From assembly GCF_029227915.1 (NCBI RefSeq), contig NC_079878.1, positions 10,788,001-10,852,000 of the forward strand: a stretch of DNA of 64,000 nucleotides, written 5' to 3'. Numbering within the stretch: position 1 is the stretch's first letter; each line of letters starts with the position of its first letter. Below the pieces are notes generated by a model that saw only the letters and a list, made by a program, of their open reading frames with translations, did no database searches and was not told the DNA's origin. Positions 22,006 to 34,018 of the stretch are shown piece by piece. Origin of the DNA: Hydractinia symbiolongicarpus. Its lineage: Eukaryota; Cnidaria; Hydrozoa; Anthoathecata; Hydractiniidae. The position numbers and the translations under genes were made by a program.

Positions 22006-25000
22006 ATGGCATGGGAGAGTGCCTTCTGTCAGCAAATGCTGGAGCTTGCGCTCAGTGAAGAAGATGTTGAGGAACTTCGATCTGAAAGAAGCATAAAACA
22101 TAATAAAGTGGTATGATGTTTTATATTTATGGAAAACTTTTAATATATTGTAGCTATCCCTGGAAAATCTATCAAATAAGCTGAACTCAAAGATTTTGTG
22201 CTTTGCTTTGTGGAATTAACAAAATATATATTTGGTTATAAAATTTTAAATAAATTTCAAAACCTGACACCATTTCCTGTATTAAAATCCTAATAAAGAA
22301 ATCCATTGAAACCTGATTTTAAAATTTTGTTAAATTGATTTCAGTTAACAATGCTACCTAACATTGTTTGGATGCTTTTGTTGTATATAAAAACGTTGCA
22401 TGTGACTCTTTAGACCAATGAAGAGATAGAACAATTGACTATAGATGAATCTCTGCCATTATATGAGCGTACTGTGTTTATCCTCAGGTTGGCTTTATTT
22501 GTTACAAACTTGACTGACTTGTTTTTTTTTATTTTACTTGTTTTTATCGATTTACTTTGTCAGCTCAGGACAAGATGTGCAGAAAGTTAGTGCCATCGGT
22601 AGTCTGTATGACGTATTGTTAGAAGAGAAAGATGCTTCAAAAATTTTTCCCTTGATTGAAAGTGTGATTCCCAGCACGGTGAAAGATATTCAACTTGCTA
22701 CTGCACATGTTTTGTTGAAGATGCTGAACAATAAACTTCTTACAGCAGAGGAACTTTCCTCAATGTTTTTGGCATATATCCTTGACAATCTTGGAAGTAA
22801 GGATAAAGGTATGAGGAAGCTTGTAGATTAATAGATTTTCATATATTGCTACACTGAAAGGTCTGGTTTATTGATACCATCAATCAGTAAATCAGACCAT
22901 GTGTCAGAACCCTTATTTTAAAACAACCACAACTAGGAAGCCCACCCTCATTGTGAGAGTAAGCCGCTATTATTTCAAGGTCAAGCTACCTTATCCTGTA
23001 ACTATATATCCATGTAATGGAAATACCCTAATAATTTGAACTTATATTTAAAGACACGAGAAAGCATTTTTTTATTGTTTTTGTTAAAAACTACTAACTA
23101 CCAAACCTACCAAAAGCAATGTTAAATAGTTACAGTAAATTGATAGTGAGAAAAACGTTCTAGCGTCTACTTTGTATGCCTTTCATAGTGACCAAATGGG
23201 ACTAAAAATACCTGGTATTTTTAGAACTTTCAGCAAGATCTTTATTGCATGGACAAGTCTCTCTAATTTTCTAACATTGCTAATTTTAAAAATTGTCACA
23301 GGCCTAGCATACTGAGTTTACTGATTCTTTTCACATTTGTCAACTTTAAATGATTTTGACAGGCAAACAAACTAAATCATTTTTTACAGTTCAATGAAAA
23401 AAATCGAATGAAAAGATCTATATCTTAGAACCTTTCCAATATTTAAAAGCACAATGTTTTACTATACTTTAGAACTTAGTGATGTATGGTTGGAACTGTT
23501 GCTTGCTTTGTTAGATTCGTACTCAAATAAAAATATTAATGAACAAGTATGTTATTGTCGATTATTTTATGGGACAAGATACTATACAACAACAAAATTT
23601 CTATTTAAACATCTTATGGAAAGGGAATAACAACATATACTTTTATCAGGTGTTGCAGTTTTTGGTGTCAAATGGTTCACTAACACGCTGTTCTCTCACA
23701 AGGAAAATATGTTGTCAGTTGGTTAGTTATCTAGCCAAGTGTTTTGATAAACAAAGGTATGTACTGTTTAGAATTGTAGAAGTTCTGTGCAAATCGCCTG
23801 AATCACGGAAATTTCTTTAAACAAAGCAGAGGAAAATATTAGAAACACTAAAATTCTCATATTTATTTTACTTAAGGTGTGCCAAATGATATGAGATTTT
23901 TTTAAAGAAAACTAATTCTCTAAGCTGTTTCTTGTTTGTTTTTGACCAGTCACATCAGATTCAGTGTTTAAGATCAAAAGTCCTAATATTTTGTGAGAAT
24001 TAAATTTCGTGGATTTTGCGAAAAAAGAATTTAATGACTTGTTTCTCAAATTATACCATTTTTCAAGGGCTATTTATGTATAAGATAAAATAAAGATTGC
24101 TAAAATTGAAATTTGCATATAAAATTGAAATTTACAGATATATCATATGTAAATCTTATTACTAATTATTTTGAAGATAACACTACTCCAATTTCTTGCC
24201 TTACTCTCTTTATGAATACTGTATTTTAATAATACTGATTTATATCCCTATAATAAAGAAATGCTTGTTTTTAATTGGTTTTTCTTGTTCTATTTCTTAC
24301 ATTTTCTTCTTAAAGTTTTATGCATGTGTATTTTGAAAACTATCAATTTCTGTCTTTCTTGGTGTCGTTAGGGTGCAGTTAAATCTTATTCCATCAATGA
24401 AAGCATTGTGTCAAGATATTGAGCTTGAGGTTCGATCATGCATGTGTTCTCAACTTGATGAAATGGCAGATAACGTGGAGTAAGTATGGCTGTTTTCTTT
24501 TCAAAAGGTTTGTTTACCAAGTAAAGCTAAGTTTTAATAGTTATTTGATGCGTAAGTAAAAAATGGACAGTCTAGCATGCAAAAATAAGTGATGGAGCAT
24601 GCTTAATGTTTGCTCTTCCAATTTGAAAGTAACTTTTGCCACTTTTTTCTTTCCACGTAGTGAGGAGATCACAGAAGAGTTTATTCTACCCGAACTATGC
24701 CTATTAATTCAAGATGAAGAAGCTACAGTTCGACTAGCTGCATTGTCAACAATAACAAGTCTTTTCTCAAAGGTGAAGTCAGGTAATCCATAAAAATTAC
24801 AAATGCTGTAGAATGTTCAGCAATTTTGGAGATTAGGAGAAGTTACGTCAGAAGTGAAGGAACAGATAAAAAATTGCATGAAAAAGTCATTGAAAAGTCA
24901 GAGTTTTCGTAAATTTTTTCAAAAGTTAGGGAATTCAGGTTTAAATTTAGATATAAACTATCAAAATCAAATCAAAGAGTGCAAATTGAGCATTGCCTTT

Positions 25001-28000
25001 AAAATTTTGTTTTCGTGATTACCAATTTTACATATGCAAGTATCACATCTTAGTCATGAAATCTAGGGAAAATAAAAATTGACCAGTTACATTGAGAAGA
25101 ATAGTTTTGGTGTAAACATTGTTAAAAAATAAAAGGTAACAAAAATAGCAGTTAAAATAACTGAAACTGTATGAACTTGATTTGTTTATTTAGAACTTTT
25201 GGTGAATAGTGATTTAATATCACTCACGCAAAAATTCTACAGAAAAGCGTTACCAAGAAAATCATTTACAGATTTGCTGACATGTGCAAAATTTATTGGA
25301 AAAGTTATGTATTATCTCAAAGGTATATAAACATTACCCCTGGCCATATTTGCTGGGCAATCACTTTGGTTGTTTATGTTTTTTAAATAAATACGAAATA
25401 AAAGATTGTGAAGAAAAAAAAGGAAATTCAGAATCAATTTATTAAAAAATCAGCCAAAATTCACTTGATAATGTAATACTGTTCGAAAAGCTTCATATAT
25501 CTTTAATTCTTAAATAAAGTGTTTTTTTTTCGAAAATACATTTGCCTTGTATTCATAACTTATTATTACAATTTTTTCCATGCACAGGCATTAGCTTTAT
25601 GTTAATTTTCCCTCAGTAAAAACACTCATATTAATAGAGAATATTGTATTATGAACATTTGTAGCATACAACATCATTCGCACAGAGCGCAATTTGTTAA
25701 TTTGGGGAATGGATCGGGATGCTGGGTAGAAAAAGTAAAGTAAGGCAGAACAGATAACGTGTGCTGCCCATAATCATAACATATAATCACACTAAAATGC
25801 TTGCCTGAGGCAAAGAGGTTAATTACCACAGAGTATGCACGTCTTGGTTTCTAAGGCATGATAAATGCAACTGAATGTAGTTAAAAACTGTTAATTTTGT
25901 GAGACTAGAAAACAGGCGTAAATTTTGAAGTATTACAGGGTGGTCACCACTCCTTGATACTGAATTTGGAAAATGGGAAACCCCTTCGGACAATAATTTC
26001 TTTAAATCTATTTTTTGTGTAGATTCCGGTTTTTTAGTCGTCACAGCATAAAAATTGTTTACATTTTCTTCTGTTCGTTTTTTGTCAAACAAAATTAATT
26101 AGTCCCCAAAAAGATCAGAAAATACTTAGAATACTCCAGAAAAATTCCTTAAATTTACCTTTTGAAAATAAGGGACCACCCTGTGTTATATTCATTGTAA
26201 CATACACTCCTTCTTTTTAAGATCATCTTGCCAGGGAGGATATGACTTTTTATCTTGATTGCTATCAAGTATTATGTTGTCAAAGTGTTGCAGATAAGAA
26301 GACAAATTTGGATTCTTCAAAACTCGATGTAAGCTGTAATTTAGGTCCTTTTTTTGTTTTTCTAATTTCTTAACACAGTGTGTATTTTAATACAAAATGT
26401 TTTTTACAGGCTGAGATTATTACACTTCTATGAAAATCTAAATTTCTATTGTTTTTCCTAAAGTTTGCCCAAAAAAACGAGAAAGCAACCTTAAAAAATA
26501 ACAACAAAACATTTATCCCCACGATATGTTTCATTTGTTTTAATTCTCGTTAAAGATTATTATAAAACTTTTTGTTTTTCGCAATTCGATTAGAAATGAT
26601 TTTCAATCTTTCATGCTGACAAAAAGATGCAACTCCATTGTTTAAATTCGTTGAATAGTACCGCTCCTTTTTATGTAGACGATGCAACCCACTGCAGTTG
26701 AAAATGATTGGGATTCTGAATGTCGATATTGGTGCGCATTTAATTTTCCTGTGAGTTCATAATATTTGTTCTTGAAATTGTAAAATAAATAATCTATAAA
26801 TGTGTATTTATTTGGTTCTATTTTTGATAGAGTCAGTCTTACTAGGTTATATTGCGTATTCTGAGGTTGAATGGCTGTTTGAATCAATACCTTATTAAAA
26901 AGGTAACTAATTCGTTAAACTTTTTTTTGTAGGCAGTGTTGTCATCTATACCATCAGAATGGTTTAAACAACACTTGCTACCATCTTTTCTACACTTGAT
27001 GAAAGACAACCACCCTGCGGTAAGAAAAGCGATGGCGTGCAGTTTACACGAGGTAAGGCTCTTGACACAAATTTCACAGAGTTTTGTAACTATTAGGGTC
27101 GCCTTACACGTGTTGGGCCATTGGACCTGTTTCTGCCTGTGTGACTGTTTGTTTTTACTTGTTTGTTTACGTTAGCAAGAATAAATTTTTTTTCATTTTT
27201 TACACATTAGGTGTTAAAGTTACTAAAGCAAGATGTCCACCTTACATACCATGCTTTGAAATTATGTCTAACAGATACCGATATTGAGGTTTGTAAACAG
27301 AGCGATTTTAATATTATCAATTCTTATTTTTCCGTAGCACCGATGATTTACTCGTCCTGCGTTTCAGAACAAAAGTTTGGATTCAGTGTCTTTTATTAAC
27401 TGACTGTAAAGCTATAGGCATCCGGCAAAATAACCTTTTCCTGTTTTCACAGGTTTTACATAGCGTCCTTTCTGGCTTACCTGCTACATTAGAATGCTTA
27501 CATCAGTCTTCCTCTCGCCAGGTAGTGCTTTCGTTGAAATGTTTTTCCAAGTGGTAAAAGTAAAATGTTTAGTATGAAAAAAGAAGCGTGGCTAAGGGCT
27601 GAAACAACCGAATGACGCACTATTGTTGTGGCCAAGGGTCTGAAATTCTACTGGAACGTATATTGTCAGAATCAATTCTATTTGAAGTCTCTAACTGTAT
27701 TTACATCTAATGATTGAGGGAGCGCCTAACTCCCTACAACATTTTATCTTTCAAAAGTTATACATTCCTTTGTCAAATACGTGCCTCGCACATTTATAAC
27801 TGTTGTTCTTTTTTTCTTTTCAGAACTATGTATTGGATTTAATTCCTTCCCTTTGCACTTGCGAGCAGACAATAGCAAAGTCTCTACGATGGAGAACACA
27901 CGAATTGTATTTCCGAAGTATACGTGATTTACACAAATACGTCACGTCTGACCACATATACTACAAATTTGTCCCTCTTTTGTTAAACAATCTTACTACG

Positions 28001-31000
28001 AGCGTAAGATTTCTTTTTAACTAACTAGTCTTAAAACCATTAGGGGTGTTCCACTAAAATAATTTTTAAATGTGTTTATTTATTCAAAAAAATGTACATG
28101 ATAATTAAGAAGTGTAATATAATGACATTTTTTGCTTGTCTTTAGAAGGTGCGGCCAGTCAAGCATGCAGCTGGTTGCACACTGCTCGAATTTATTAAAT
28201 ATAATTGTTCAATAGATGAACGAAAAGAAATATGTACGCGGTTAATTACAGGTATTGTCACGCGCATGCGCGGTTGTTAATTTTTTTTGCATTTGTTGTT
28301 TTTACCTAGCACCCGCAATTCGTTTCTAACATTTTTTATACATTTTAGATTTGGCTCGCTCACCCAGTAGTCGTTCTCGCCTACTTTTTCTTGATATTTG
28401 TCATTTCTCCACTCATTTTTTTTCGAAGCGTTTCTTTAAAGATACATTTTATGATGTTGTGATGGATTTGGCGGTTGTAAGTAACGCTTAACATTTAGTA
28501 GCCGCACCCGTGTGCTTTGCCCCTCCGTCATGTCTCCTTCTTAAACTTTCTCCTGACTATTATTTTGACTTCAATTTAAATTTATTTTATACTTTATTTT
28601 TAGGACCCTATAGCAAACGTTCGAATAAAATTTTGTGAACTGCTGCCAGTGTTAAAGGCACAAATTCGCTTGCCGTACGATCGTTTTCTTTTACAAATCC
28701 ATGATCAAACTGTACGGCGAATCATGGCACTCGAAGTTGACGCCGACGTGTCGGATGCAATACGACGGGTAAGTAAATCTTGACCGACAATGCTAATTTT
28801 TTTGTCGTAAATTATTCTTGGTAGGAAAAAAGCAACTCGGAAAGAGGAGGATCAAGGGCAATTTTTTCTTGCGAGAATACGCCCACTTTTTTAGTACCGC
28901 AGAAATTGCACTCCTATAGTAATTTTTTTAAAAATGATGTTTTTTTTTAAAAAAAGGAACATGAAAAAAAAACAATATCGTTTCTTTTTAAATTTTAATA
29001 CGTTTTCTTGCAATCTAGAGGTGCTCATATTTACAATCTCCACTAGAGACACTAAATTTAACCTCCCTTCCCCCAAACAAAAAATAATACTAAAATTCTT
29101 CTCTACACCAGTGCTGCGCTATTGGTAGATGAATTAAAATTTCGATACACATTTTCTTGTGTTTTTCTTGTGCATATTTTCTTTTCTCTGAAATGGGTGA
29201 ACTTACAGAGTTCTCCGCCTCCTCAATACTCCTCATTTCTTCTCAATTTCACAAAATCTGCTCAATACTTTACTCTCTTTTAAAACAACAAAACTCTTCT
29301 AAACAATTTTTTTTTCTAAATTTATAAATGCATGGAAAAGCTGCATGGGTACGGCAATAATTTGTTCTCAATTCGCAACATCATTTTTAATATCTTTTCA
29401 ATATCCTCAAATCTCATTTTTTTGTCAAAAAGCTTGAAAATGTTTATCAAAAGTCCTCAAATCTTCTCATATTTGACTCTATAAAAGTTGCAAGCGAAGG
29501 AAAAACAGGAAAAAAATAGTTAACTTGGTAATCTTAAGCTAATATTGTTTTCATAGGCAATCATCAAATTAGACAGCGTCCGTTTGAGCACGGAAGGGGT
29601 AAATAACTTACTATTTAAAAAACTCAATCACAATGTCACGTGTTTACTAAATTTGTGCACGTGTTTGTGTAGATGGTTGCAACAGATGAGGATGTTATAG
29701 ACCAACAGCGAGAAAAAGAAGAAAACGAAATTATGGAGGTAACTACAATTTTAGTCAAATTATGTTTAGGCAACGGCTAATTTCGAAGTTAGTCACCACA
29801 AGTGTTTGTGTAGACTATTCTATAATAGATTCCCGCATTTTAAACTTGTCAAAGTTCACTTGTCAATGTTTAAAGTCAACATAGCAATTTTCCACAAAAT
29901 TCGCGGCTTGGTGTGCGGACGTGCCAAAGAATGTGACCAGCAAGTTTTTAACGCTGTCTGTCTAGCCTACGTGTGTGTAAAAGTAGCGACTTTGCTGCCT
30001 ACTGGTTGCAGAGCATTGACCATTTGACGCGTTTGTCCATATTTGAAAATGACGAAAAGACTACCCTTGTCTTAATATTTCTGTCCAGGATTGGACATAA
30101 AGTAAAGGATATTTCCCGTTTTTCCGTTAAATTTGAACAAGCATATTCTGTGAGATGTCATTTTTACAAGAATAAATTATTGGGCATTCTCTTCTAATTT
30201 GCGAAATTTATTTTTGTCCTTTAAATATTTTTAAAAACAAATTTATTAATAAATAAAACATACACATGCAATCAATAAGCGATAAAAAAAATTTTGAAGG
30301 GAAGCGGGAAAAGGTCGAAAAAGATTTTAATAGCTATGTCGCCCTGCTTAAAATTTTCTTGTCTTCGTTTTGAAAGGATAGGTCTGTTGTATAGTAATAA
30401 ATCACGGCTGAAATGAAGTTATAAATGTAGTTCGCACCAACTAGTCACTAGTACCCTAAGAAACACAAAAACTGTAAGCATGATGCTTCAAAACTAAGAT
30501 GCATCGTGTGTATGGAGGCTAACAATCAAATCGAACATTGCAATTGCAGGAATGTTCACGTCATAGAGAAGTTGAGAGTGGTCACCAGTTGAAACATAGA
30601 TCACAATCTGTCACAGAGAGAATGGAGCCTCTTATCAGGAAGCCCAGACAATCAGGATCGTTTAGTTTTAAAGAACTGCCGAAGAAAGGTATTCTTTGTA
30701 TTTCTATTCTATATTTTTTGAAAATGTAAGTTTGTGTAACTGTAACTTTAAAATATAGTTTTGCTTGATGTGATGAATTGAATTATGCATGAACTAATTT
30801 TTGTAAAAAAAACATTTTCGAAATTTTTTTTTGGGCGAAGGTAGCAAATCCTACTATTTTTTTAAAATAAAATTTCGCGCATTTAACAAATAAGAAATAT
30901 GATGACAATTTTCTCTCAATTTTTTCTGTTTTTCGAGATTTTCGGTGAAAGACGTAACATAAGAACAGCTGGAGTTAAGATTCACATACCTATTGTATAA

Positions 31001-31966
31001 GAAGTTGTTGGGTAAATAAAAAATAATAAATAAATAAAATATCAATCATTATTTATTAAAGAAAAAACTAAATTTTCCGTGAATTAATTTTCGCAAAGTT
31101 CGCGAATAGCCAGTTTTCCAATAATTAACTATCGCAAAATTGATTAAAAGTAGCAAAATTCGCGAAAATCATTCTTGCGAAAGTTAATTCCCATAAAGCA
31201 TATGAACAAAATGTGTATCTCATCTGAAGCAACTGAATATAAGGATTAATTTGAAGGTACGACGAAATCTAAAGAATCGTCTCTCACGAAAATCTCATCT
31301 CCTTCCAACAGTGGCTCGAAAATTTCATCGAAGAGAAGGTAACTTTTTTGAATTTTTAATGCTGGAAAAATGAATGTAAAATATGGATTAAAACAGAAGC
31401 GGCTACCTTATCTGTAAAAAAAAGTCGGCAAAAATAAAAACTCGGCAAAAATATTAGTCACTTGGACAAAATTTAGTCACTTTTTGCTGACTAAATTTTT
31501 GAATTTAGTCACTTTTTGACGACTAAATTTTTGAATTTAGTCACTAATAAAGAATAATTGCATAAAACTGATAAAAATTGGCAACAAGGAAGAAAAAACG
31601 GCAAAAAGGTGGTAGGTAAAAAGTTAGGTCGAAAAAGAAATGTCGGCAATAGAGTTTGGTCGGTGATAAAAAAGTCGGCAAAAAGTTTAGTCACCTAGCC
31701 AAAATTTAGTCACTTTTTGCCGACTTTTTTTTACCGAAAATAATTATGCCATTCGTCAATCCCCGAAAAAAAAATTTCGGGGATTGTCCTTTTTTAAAGT
31801 CTAGTCTCGTAAATTCTTTGTTTTAAAGGTATTATAATTATGATTTTATTGTCTCGTTTTTAGGATTCGCAGAATTGTGTATTGTATATTGTATGATCAG
31901 TATTAAATTTTGAATCTTTTTAGTTCGTCACATACCACCGCACAGCAAAGACGTACACCAAAATGA
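22006..31966 (+). CDS. PPP4R4: Protein phosphatase 4 regulatory subunit 4 homologue, complete, 22 exons
   Basis: HEAT-repeat scaffold that binds the PP4 catalytic subunit in the cytoplasm. Exons: 22006-22110, 22414-22487, 22564-22808, 23473-23546, 23650-23756, 24372-24479, 24661-24782, 25194-25322, 26222-26328, 26679-26750, 26933-27052, 27211-27288, 27453-27521, 27824-28003, 28146-28251, 28349-28476, 28604-28768, 29557-29598, 29673-29738, 30550-30688, 31257-31338, 31924-31966. All junctions are GT-AG and in frame: 786 residues against 873 in human. Family landmarks, in order: EEIEQLTIDE, SSGQDVQ, ILPELCLL-like LPEL..L..DEEATVRLAA, CAFNFP, DLIPSLC, SLRWRTHE, SDHIYYKF, DPIANVR, IIKLD, then a DQQREKEENEIME charged segment and a basic Ser-rich tail (RSQSVTER). 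The start ATG gives the sequence MAWESAFCQ; an upstream in-frame codon is not an ATG context. Strong identification. Confidence 0.94.
25936..26183. mobile_element. Possible MITE in a PPP4R4 intron, 248 bp
   Basis: Ends CAGGGTGGTC (left) and, on the reverse strand, CAGGGTGGTCCC (right). Similar CAGGG-starting ends are common on hAT-type MITEs, but no 8-bp target duplication is visible, so the class is open. It sits in the intron between exons 8 and 9. Confidence 0.4.
31417..31731. mobile_element. GTCGGCAAAAA MITE in a PPP4R4 intron, 315 bp
   Basis: Flanked by TA (31415-31416 and 31732-31733). Both ends read AAAAAAAGTCGGCAAAAA inward, and the interior repeats TTAGTCACTTTTTG and its complement several times. 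TA target and lack of coding capacity fit a Tc1/mariner-type MITE. Related pieces are in two YLPM1 introns (56925-57250 and 60670-60790). Confidence 0.7.
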
Positions 31967-32162
31967 GCTATCGATCTGATCAAAGAAAGTGGATAGCGCT
32001 ACATGATCAGACAGTGTCTGATAGTCCGTTGGTTTGTGAGGTACTCAGCTACTTGCAGTGCAAAGTAGCTATGTGCACAACCTCGTTTCCAGGACCTGAG
32101 AAGAAAAGCTTCTGGGGATGAGATTGGCCATATGTGTTGTGTGATTTTTTTGGTTTATTTGA

Positions 32163-32168
32163 AATAAA
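32163..32168 (+). terminator. Candidate poly(A) signal of PPP4R4
   Basis: AATAAA 197 bases downstream of the PPP4R4 stop codon. Motif and position only. Confidence 0.5.
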
Positions 32169-32339
32169 CTCAATTAAATGTTTGCCGTAATACTTCACGT
32201 TATGCATAGGTTCTGAGTAGAGCAGAAATATGTGCGTTTTGACTGTTGAACCATTTTCTAAACTGATAGGTGTAGTAAGAAGTGGAATAACCAGGCTTGA
32301 GCTTAATTATTGTTTTCTTTTTTTGATATCACGTAGCAG

Positions 32340-32557
32340 CATCGTATATTCGTGTTTTATCTGAGATGTTCGAATATATTTTTCTCTTAACTCTATTGCT
32401 TGACTTGCAATTTTAAGATTTAATCCATTCCTCTTTATTTTTTTAATTCATCGTATATTCGTGTTTTATCTGAGATGTTCGAATATATTTTTCTCTTAAC
32501 TCTATTGCTTGACTTGCAATTTTAAGATTTAATCCATTCCTCTTTAATTTTTTAATT
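32340..32557. repeat. Tandem duplication, two copies of a 109-bp unit
   Basis: Copy 1 32340-32448 and copy 2 32449-32557 are nearly identical over their length, both starting CATCGTATATTCGTGTTTTA; differences are confined to the T/A-rich end. It lies between the convergent 3' ends of PPP4R4 and the first bHLH gene. A recent duplication; no function seen. Confidence 0.9.
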
Positions 32558-32897
32558 TGTAGGTCACCCCTTAGTTACCAGCCTTTGGATTGGCAAATGA
32601 GCGTAAAAATTTATGTAAAAAAATAATTGTTTTATGTTAGATAGATATAATATATTTTTATGAAAATAATTGTGAAAGTTTGTACATGTTATATATGACA
32701 TATTTAATTTATAAATAATTGTATTGAAAATACGTTCCAAATAATATATTAGGCCATCTAGAACGATTTTTTTTCGGTTGGCGGTTATTAAGTTCGGTTC
32801 ACGGTTGTGTTGTTTGGTTCACGGTTACATAGTTCGGGTCACAGTTCTGTGCATTTCTTAGTTGTTAGTATTTAACGGAACAAAATTTGATTTTTTA

Positions 32898-33473
32898 TCA
32901 TAAGTTTGCTTTTAAAAAGTTTATGTATTCCATTGAGGCATTTAAAATTTCGAGTTGCGTTTTCATTGGTTTATCGTTGGGTAAAATGTTTTTAAGTACT
33001 TGAAAAGCTTCACACAGGCGTTGTAAACGTTGACGCTCACGATTATTATTCCTCGCTCGTTTCTCTTTTAAAACTTTTTCACAATGAATGCTCTTCTTCG
33101 GACTTTTTCTTTTCGCAGAGACGACGTCATTATTTTGCGTCACCGGTTCGTCAGCAGGGTCGAGTTTTCGTTTCTCTTTGGAAAACAAAATATCGTCATC
33201 TGGTGATGTTAGAATAGAAGATGGATTGTTGGTGATAACAGCGTGTTTGTTCTGTTCGTTTGTCGTTGAATTTTTCGTCACGAGTGCTTGAATTGAGCGG
33301 AGTTTTGCAGTGTATAACTGATCGATAGTGGAAACAACTTGTTTGTTCTCGCACTTTTGCAAGACTGCCAAGTCCACAAACTTTATTTGCGTATCTTCTG
33401 AAACTCCTTGACTCGATGATATATCATACCACTGGTTTGAACATACTAAAACAGCTTTGTTAAAGGGAGGCAT
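32898..33473 (-). CDS. bHLH transcription factor 1
   Basis: 191 residues in one coding exon, stop TGA at 32898-32900. The start is the ATG giving MPPFNKAVL: the frame upstream reaches an acceptor (TTTCTAG, AG at 33497-33498), and the matching GTAAGT donor at 33943-33948 ends a noncoding first exon with a stop in frame. The N-terminal two thirds is low in similarity to anything I know. The basic stretch SAKRKSPKK is followed at the C-terminus by the bHLH: NNNRERQRLQRL, CEAFQVLKNILP, loop, then ILNASMEYINFL. The NxRERxR basic region with its Glu predicts E-box binding and a group A (Atonal/Twist-like) relationship; the exact family is unclear. The loop is about two residues shorter than in its neighbour at 36999. 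Confidence 0.88.
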   Translation of the reverse strand: MPPFNKAVLVCSNQWYDISSSQGVSEDTQIKFVDLAVLQKCENKQVVSTIDQLYTAKLRSIQALVTKNSTTNEQNKHAVITNNPSSILTSPDDDILFSKEKRKLDPADEPVTQNNDVVSAKRKSPKKSIHCEKVLKEKRARNNNRERQRLQRLCEAFQVLKNILPNDKPMKTQLEILNASMEYINFLKANL

Positions 33474-33497
33474 TTTCTTCACTTTTTCGATTACCAC

Positions 33498-33948
33498 TAG
33501 AAAAAAATAATTCGTTTGTAATTGATAGTCTTGATTTTATCAGTTCTTTTAAAATTAAGTTTAAACTGTAAACAGTCTTCGTATGGATGGTAAGAACTCT
33601 TTGTTAAAACAAAATTATAAAGGAATGTGTTGGCAACAATTGTCTAGTGGGGGCGTGATTTTATTTAACTCCGAATAGTACTTTTTGTCTTTCTCTGGGC
33701 GATTGCATAGCTGTGGTACGGACGCACAAAATGGTAAATAGAATAGATTTTTATCGACTATATTACGAAGGGCGAAACCCCGTGCATTTTTTTTCCGCAG
33801 TCTAACAGGTAGTTAATAATTATATGCAAAAAAAACTTGACGGATAGTAAATCAAAGTAAAAATACTATAAAGTTATTTCGTGAAAATAAAAAGAAAAGA
33901 AAAGGATTTATTGTCCCTTAAAAATTAATAAAATAATGAAAAACTTAC
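33498..33948 (-). other. 5' UTR intron of bHLH gene 1
   Basis: Donor AAGAG/GTAAGT (exon ends at 33949), acceptor TTTCTAG/TGG. Splicing joins a short leader to the coding exon. Inferred from signals only. Confidence 0.6.
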
Positions 33949-34010
33949 CTCTTGTATGTGGTTAACCAGTCTGATCAAATCTTGCTATTTTATAGGGTAC
34001 TTTTTGGTCC

Positions 34011-34018
34011 TTTTTATA
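34011..34018 (-). promoter_or_regulatory. TATA box candidate of bHLH gene 1
   Basis: On the minus strand the sequence is GATATAAAAAGG. A start site about 30 bases downstream (near 33985) would give a leader exon of roughly 36 bases ending at the 33949 donor, which fits the model. A second TATAAAAT lies at 33987-33994. Confidence 0.5.

Noticed and set aside
28891-29128. Overlapping frames on both strands in a PPP4R4 intron
   Set aside because: A/T homopolymer-rich low complexity with no splice support.
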